DNA from: Hofstenia miamia
Taxonomy: Eukaryota > Xenacoelomorpha > Acoela
Direction of reading: 5' to 3'
Assembly (NCBI GenBank): GCA_004352715.1
Contig: SCFE01000110.1
Coordinates: forward strand, 1,110,190-1,174,189
Length of the DNA stretch: 64,000 nt
The translations under genes and the position numbers were made by a program. This document shows positions 63,897-64,000 of the stretch, one piece after another. The notes beneath the pieces are model-generated. The model did no database searches. It was not told the origin of the DNA and saw only the letters and a program-made list of their open reading frames with translations. Positions within the stretch are counted from its first letter, which is position 1. Each line of letters starts with the position of its first letter.

Positions 63897-64000
63897 GCTA
63901 CATATAACGAAGGGTTTTACCTTTTGTGGTGGAGAGAGCAATGCTGCAAAATTTGTTAAGTGTGTACACTCACACTTCACTGTAGTGCTATCATAGCTTA
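45113..64000 (-). CDS. aGPCR-2: adhesion GPCR, GPS through cytoplasmic tail (partial gene)
   Basis: Nine minus-strand exons with matching phases encode the C-terminal half of an adhesion GPCR: 63921-64000 (GPS), 61616-61831 (TM1-2), 59022-59178 (TM3-start of TM4), 52537-52753 (TM4-TM5), 50009-50135 (TM6), 48060-48137 (TM7), 47204-47260, 45280-45337 and 45113-45237 (tail). Class hallmarks: CECTHLTNFAALLSP at the GPS with the H-L/T cleavage site, the TM3 FMWMLCEGIFLY signature, GWGIP at the TM4 junction, the conserved CW of extracellular loop 2, LPVLGLTWLLG in TM6 and LNE..IKEAWKR after TM7. The ectodomain lies right of the window. Introns hold a mariner-like element, repeat family A copy 2, a Tc1 fragment and antisense exon-like ORFs. 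No G-protein preference or ligand can be inferred. Confidence 0.88.
45280..45337 (-). CDS. aGPCR-2 exon: cytoplasmic tail
   Basis: 58 nt, acceptor ..catgtttag, consensus donor gtaagt. Reads NNVGIIESQSTYESTQEVQ, Ser/Thr-rich as expected for a receptor tail. Phase 0 in, 1 out, fitting both neighbours. Confidence 0.6.
46948..47273. repeat. Duplication of about 120 bp on both sides of a gap
   Basis: 46948-47072 and 47153-47273 are nearly identical, each containing a TA run and one copy of an aGPCR-2 exon, with 80 N (47073-47152) between. This is most simply explained as overlapping contig ends that were not merged. Confidence 0.85.
47204..47260 (-). CDS. aGPCR-2 exon: post-TM7 juxtamembrane segment
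   Basis: 57 nt, phase 0 in and out, acceptor ..gatatttag, donor gtacgt. Reads IKEAWKRLLLLQNGDNSST, the basic segment that normally follows TM7 in this family ('EVREAWKR'-like). A second identical copy is at 47001-47057 across the gap; only one is needed for the transcript. Confidence 0.7.
48060..48137 (-). CDS. aGPCR-2 exon: TM7
   Basis: 78 nt, phase 0 in and out. Contains NIVFCCFAYVVIYVLNE, a hydrophobic helix ending in the family-typical LNE, then donor gtgcgt. The acceptor is less sure (..cagatag or three bases later), and the segment before the helix is about ten residues longer than usual. Confidence 0.55.
48657..48662. other. Six-N gap after a TA run
   Basis: Short gap in an aGPCR-2 intron; probably a contig join at a microsatellite. 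Confidence 0.9.
49375..49486 (-). CDS. Unassigned ATG-first exon within an aGPCR-2 intron
   Basis: An ATG at 49484-49486 opens 37 codons up to a consensus donor gtaagt in phase 1. It reads MGDKKDPMEPYYGTWIFDYE, then NADDDDAKNLEAYLLEF. All three frames are closed just upstream of the ATG, so it cannot be spliced into aGPCR-2 as an internal exon; it looks like the first exon of a nested gene. The GTW..LEAYL outline faintly recalls the first exon of fatty-acid-binding proteins, but no second exon was found. Confidence 0.4.
49577..49811. repeat. Two (TA)n microsatellites
   Basis: TA runs at about 49577-49598 and 49784-49810, in an aGPCR-2 intron. Confidence 0.85.
50009..50135 (-). CDS. aGPCR-2 exon: TM6 and start of TM7
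   Basis: 127 nt, phase 2 in, 0 out, acceptor ..atgttttag, donor gtaaga. Reads AVIKSSIFLLPVLGLTWLLG, then VIYYITENEVIEVFFVFVNA and SQ. The LPxLGLTWxxG signature of adhesion GPCR TM6 is intact. Confidence 0.9.
52537..52753 (-). CDS. aGPCR-2 exon: TM4, extracellular loop 2 and TM5
   Basis: 217 nt, phase 1 in, 2 out, donor gtgagt. Reads IPLIIVLLSSSFDLLDSYGE, NDICWMEDLYLVVTFVIPIT, then FIICINGMVYLLVIYTIYT. The Cys-Trp pair of loop 2, which forms the conserved disulfide with TM3, is present. Confidence 0.92.
52850..54530. repeat. Dispersed repeat family A, copy 2 (interrupted)
   Basis: Matches the copy at 33290-34665 in the same orientation, and is longer because it contains a 187-bp transposase fragment (53761-53947) and about 100 further bases not seen in copy 1. 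Located in an aGPCR-2 intron. Confidence 0.7.
53761..53947 (-). mobile_element. 187-bp internal transposase fragment between 19-bp direct repeats
   Basis: Base-for-base identical by eye to 55592-55778, an internal part of the mariner-like transposase 1.8 kb away. It has no terminal repeats. Both sides carry GGCAAAATTTGCAAAGTAG (53743-53761 and 53947-53965), so the piece interrupts repeat family A with a 19-bp duplication. Confidence 0.9.
54842..56212 (-). mobile_element. Second mariner-like element, inactive
   Basis: Left end GGGTGACCCAAAAATGTGTA and the complement of the right end (GGATGACCCAAAAAGATTCT) form imperfect terminal repeats around a minus-strand transposase. About 1.37 kb, the usual mariner size. 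It lies in the aGPCR-2 intron between the TM3 and TM4-5 exons. Confidence 0.8.
54990..56077 (-). pseudogene. Mariner-like (DD41D-type) transposase, broken
   Basis: Starts MSWTNQQKIFSLETYFATKS with a helix-turn-helix region and ends ..SGHLGKAIN at 54990. Catalytic motifs: VWFSDESNILLSG, WLKQDGATTYTANE (His of the usual PHT replaced by Tyr) and LLTPDFYLWGFL; the D-to-D spacing is about 40, near the 41 of rosa-like mariners. Inactivated by stops at 55709-55711 and near 55212 and by a frameshift around 55530. Confidence 0.8.
56251..56289. repeat. (TA)n microsatellite
   Basis: About 19 TA units, just beyond the right end of the mariner-like element. Confidence 0.95.
56901..57152 (+). CDS. Tryptophan-hydroxylase-like exon (aromatic amino acid hydroxylase C-terminus)
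   Basis: A 252-nt exon of 84 codons, phase 0 at both ends, between acceptor ..atatttttag and consensus donor gtaagt. Aromatic amino acid hydroxylases are iron- and pterin-dependent; tryptophan hydroxylase makes 5-hydroxytryptophan for serotonin. The exon covers the end of the catalytic domain: CKVTTHQDYYYITNSFDEA, then MKRPFGVRYDPYTQSIQ. KRPFGV and PYTQSIQ point to tryptophan rather than phenylalanine or tyrosine hydroxylase. The first 12 or so residues (MAVTTPEKQREF) are less conserved. The iron-binding exons and the last helical exon (tetramerisation) were not found, so it is an orphan exon, antisense within an aGPCR-2 intron: a gene with distant exons, or a pseudogene fragment. Confidence 0.8.
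57763..58120 (+). pseudogene. Tc1-type (DD34E) transposase C-terminal fragment
   Basis: Plus-strand frame with DGVPCHTAPLVKRYF and IPDLNTIENLWDIIKRRL; 34 residues separate the D from the E, as in Tc1 elements. The Q before the D is a stop (TAA at about 57816), and a second stop follows ..TIITKQ. Ends at a natural stop, GGLHSV, 58118-58120. A single N at 57762 and a hAT-like string CAGTGGCGTACCCAGGGGG precede it. Confidence 0.85.
58121..59021. other. Non-coding intron sequence
   Basis: Part of the 6.3-kb aGPCR-2 intron. No exon seen; no candidate for the missing last exon of the hydroxylase-like gene. Confidence 0.4.
59022..59178 (-). CDS. aGPCR-2 exon: TM3 to start of TM4
   Basis: 157 nt, phase 0 in, 1 out, acceptor ..tatatttag, consensus donor gtaagt. 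Reads GAACVLASMILHFLYLSVFM, WMLCEGIFLYFFCRNGPEDK, then ..FIYFGIGW. TM3 starts with the disulfide Cys, and WMLxEGxxLY is the family signature. Confidence 0.95.
59462..59645. other. Assembly gap inside a TA microsatellite
   Basis: 184 N between TA runs at 59444-59461 and 59647-59687. Confidence 0.95.
59739..59903 (+). CDS. Unassigned terminal-exon-like ORF
   Basis: After an acceptor ..ttattcttag, 54 codons run to a TAA at 59901. The peptide reads VIVYKVCHYGYGSKKKQIEK, then LFLHSDLIKNQDGTVLDQDL, a composition better than random AT-rich ORFs. Phase 0 entry would fit the hydroxylase-like exon at 57152, but the sequence does not resemble a hydroxylase C-terminus. Antisense in an aGPCR-2 intron. 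Confidence 0.35.
   Translation, partial: VIVYKVCHYGYGSKKKQIEKLFLHSDLIKNQDGTVLDQDLHPQYCLRLKFFIIQ
60207..60339 (+). CDS. Unassigned exon-like ORF
   Basis: 133 nt between acceptor ..gatttattag and donor gtaaat; phase 1 in, 2 out; 43 whole codons: PLIYTKTDDLLNQSLNLLTI, then ESVEVIEWSSTNKFLSRSYD. Well-formed splice sites and an ordinary composition suggest a real exon; no family recognised and no in-frame partner found. Confidence 0.4.
61411..61435. repeat. (TA)n microsatellite
   Basis: Short TA run in an aGPCR-2 intron. Confidence 0.9.
61616..61831 (-). CDS. aGPCR-2 exon: TM1 and TM2
   Basis: Acceptor ..catctttag; enters in phase 0 after the GPS exon. Reads SKEDNSKSTALQIVTWILCT (linker and start of TM1), FSIIALILTIISFCIL, then SFITINMSVALILATLLFLI (TM2). 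Two donors are possible, both phase 0: gtttgt after 61616 or gtgcaa after 61631. The longer version gives the usual TM2-TM3 loop length and is preferred. Confidence 0.88.
62494..62949. repeat. Tandem duplication, 228-bp units
   Basis: 62494-62721 and 62722-62949 are nearly identical direct repeats, both beginning ACGTGCACACTATATA and ending AAGAACTCAGTCAT. In the intron between the GPS and TM1-2 exons. No N at the join, so it may be a genuine recent duplication. Confidence 0.9.
62985..63170 (-). pseudogene. hAT transposase dimerisation-domain fragment
   Basis: A minus-strand frame reads VAEAERNFSKLKII, a stop (TAG), NYLRSTMLQKRLSPLTLLSF, then ENNIADQCDFDII. This is the C-terminal hAT dimerisation motif, like that of ZMYM1-related hAT proteins, with one internal nonsense change. 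It is a different family member from the fragment at 31523-32216. No terminal repeats found. Confidence 0.75.
63171..63839. other. Non-coding intron sequence
   Basis: No exon supported between the hAT fragment and the GPS exon; the plus-strand frame at 63513-63710 has no splice or family support. Confidence 0.4.
63840..63893. repeat. (TA)n microsatellite
   Basis: About 27 TA units, 28 bp from the GPS exon. Confidence 0.95.
63921..64000 (-). CDS. aGPCR-2 exon: GPS cleavage site (cut by window edge)
   Basis: Open from the right edge to donor gtaaaa, leaving in phase 0. Reads SYDSTTVKCECTHLTNFAAL, then LSPPQK. This is the end of a canonical GPS: the C-x-C pair, the H-L/T self-cleavage triad, and a tethered-agonist-like sequence starting TNFAALLSP. 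All residues needed for cleavage that can be seen here are present. Confidence 0.93.

Overview
The window is AT-rich DNA from an animal nuclear genome, most likely an invertebrate. Genes are split by introns with GT..AG ends, (TA)n microsatellites are frequent, and Tc1/mariner and hAT transposon remnants lie throughout. The sequence alone does not fix the phylum. It is a draft scaffold with gaps; two gaps of exactly 1000 N are probably of unknown true size.

Three multi-exon genes can be built from the sequence, all on the minus strand. (1) Positions 1.8-18.6 kb hold the ectodomain part of an adhesion G-protein-coupled receptor (here aGPCR-1). Thirteen exons join with consistent reading phases: an unfamiliar cysteine-containing N-terminal region, a hormone-receptor motif (HRM) and the start of a GAIN domain. 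Its GPS and seven-helix part should lie left of the window. (2) Positions 25.5-27.9 kb hold a complete seven-exon alpha-tubulin gene of 453 codons, with the start codon alone in exon 1. (3) Positions 45.1-64.0 kb hold the other half of an adhesion GPCR (aGPCR-2): a canonical GPS exon at the right edge, exons for TM1-TM7, and a cytoplasmic tail ending at 45113. Its ectodomain should lie right of the window.

Inside aGPCR-2 introns, on the opposite strand, are a tryptophan-hydroxylase-like C-terminal exon (56901-57152) and two further exon-like ORFs (59739-59903, 60207-60339). Other orphan exon-like ORFs are at 22450-22571 (-), 23591-23667 and 24393-24493 (+), 30212-30482 (-) and 49375-49486 (-).

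Transposon content: two dead copies of a DD41D (rosa-like) mariner (14.9-16.2 kb; 19.8-21.0 kb); a second mariner-like family (54.8-56.2 kb) with a 187-bp internal piece of it re-inserted at 53.8 kb between 19-bp direct repeats; a deleted mariner with TA duplications (30.7-31.3 kb); short terminal-inverted-repeat elements (37.8-38.2 kb, 39.0-39.6 kb); Tc1-type DD34E fragments (21.9-22.3 kb, 57.8-58.1 kb); hAT dimerisation-domain fragments (31.5-32.2 kb, 63.0-63.2 kb); and a decayed mariner (43.4-43.8 kb). No tRNA, rRNA or CRISPR array was seen. All calls were made by eye; no alignment was run.
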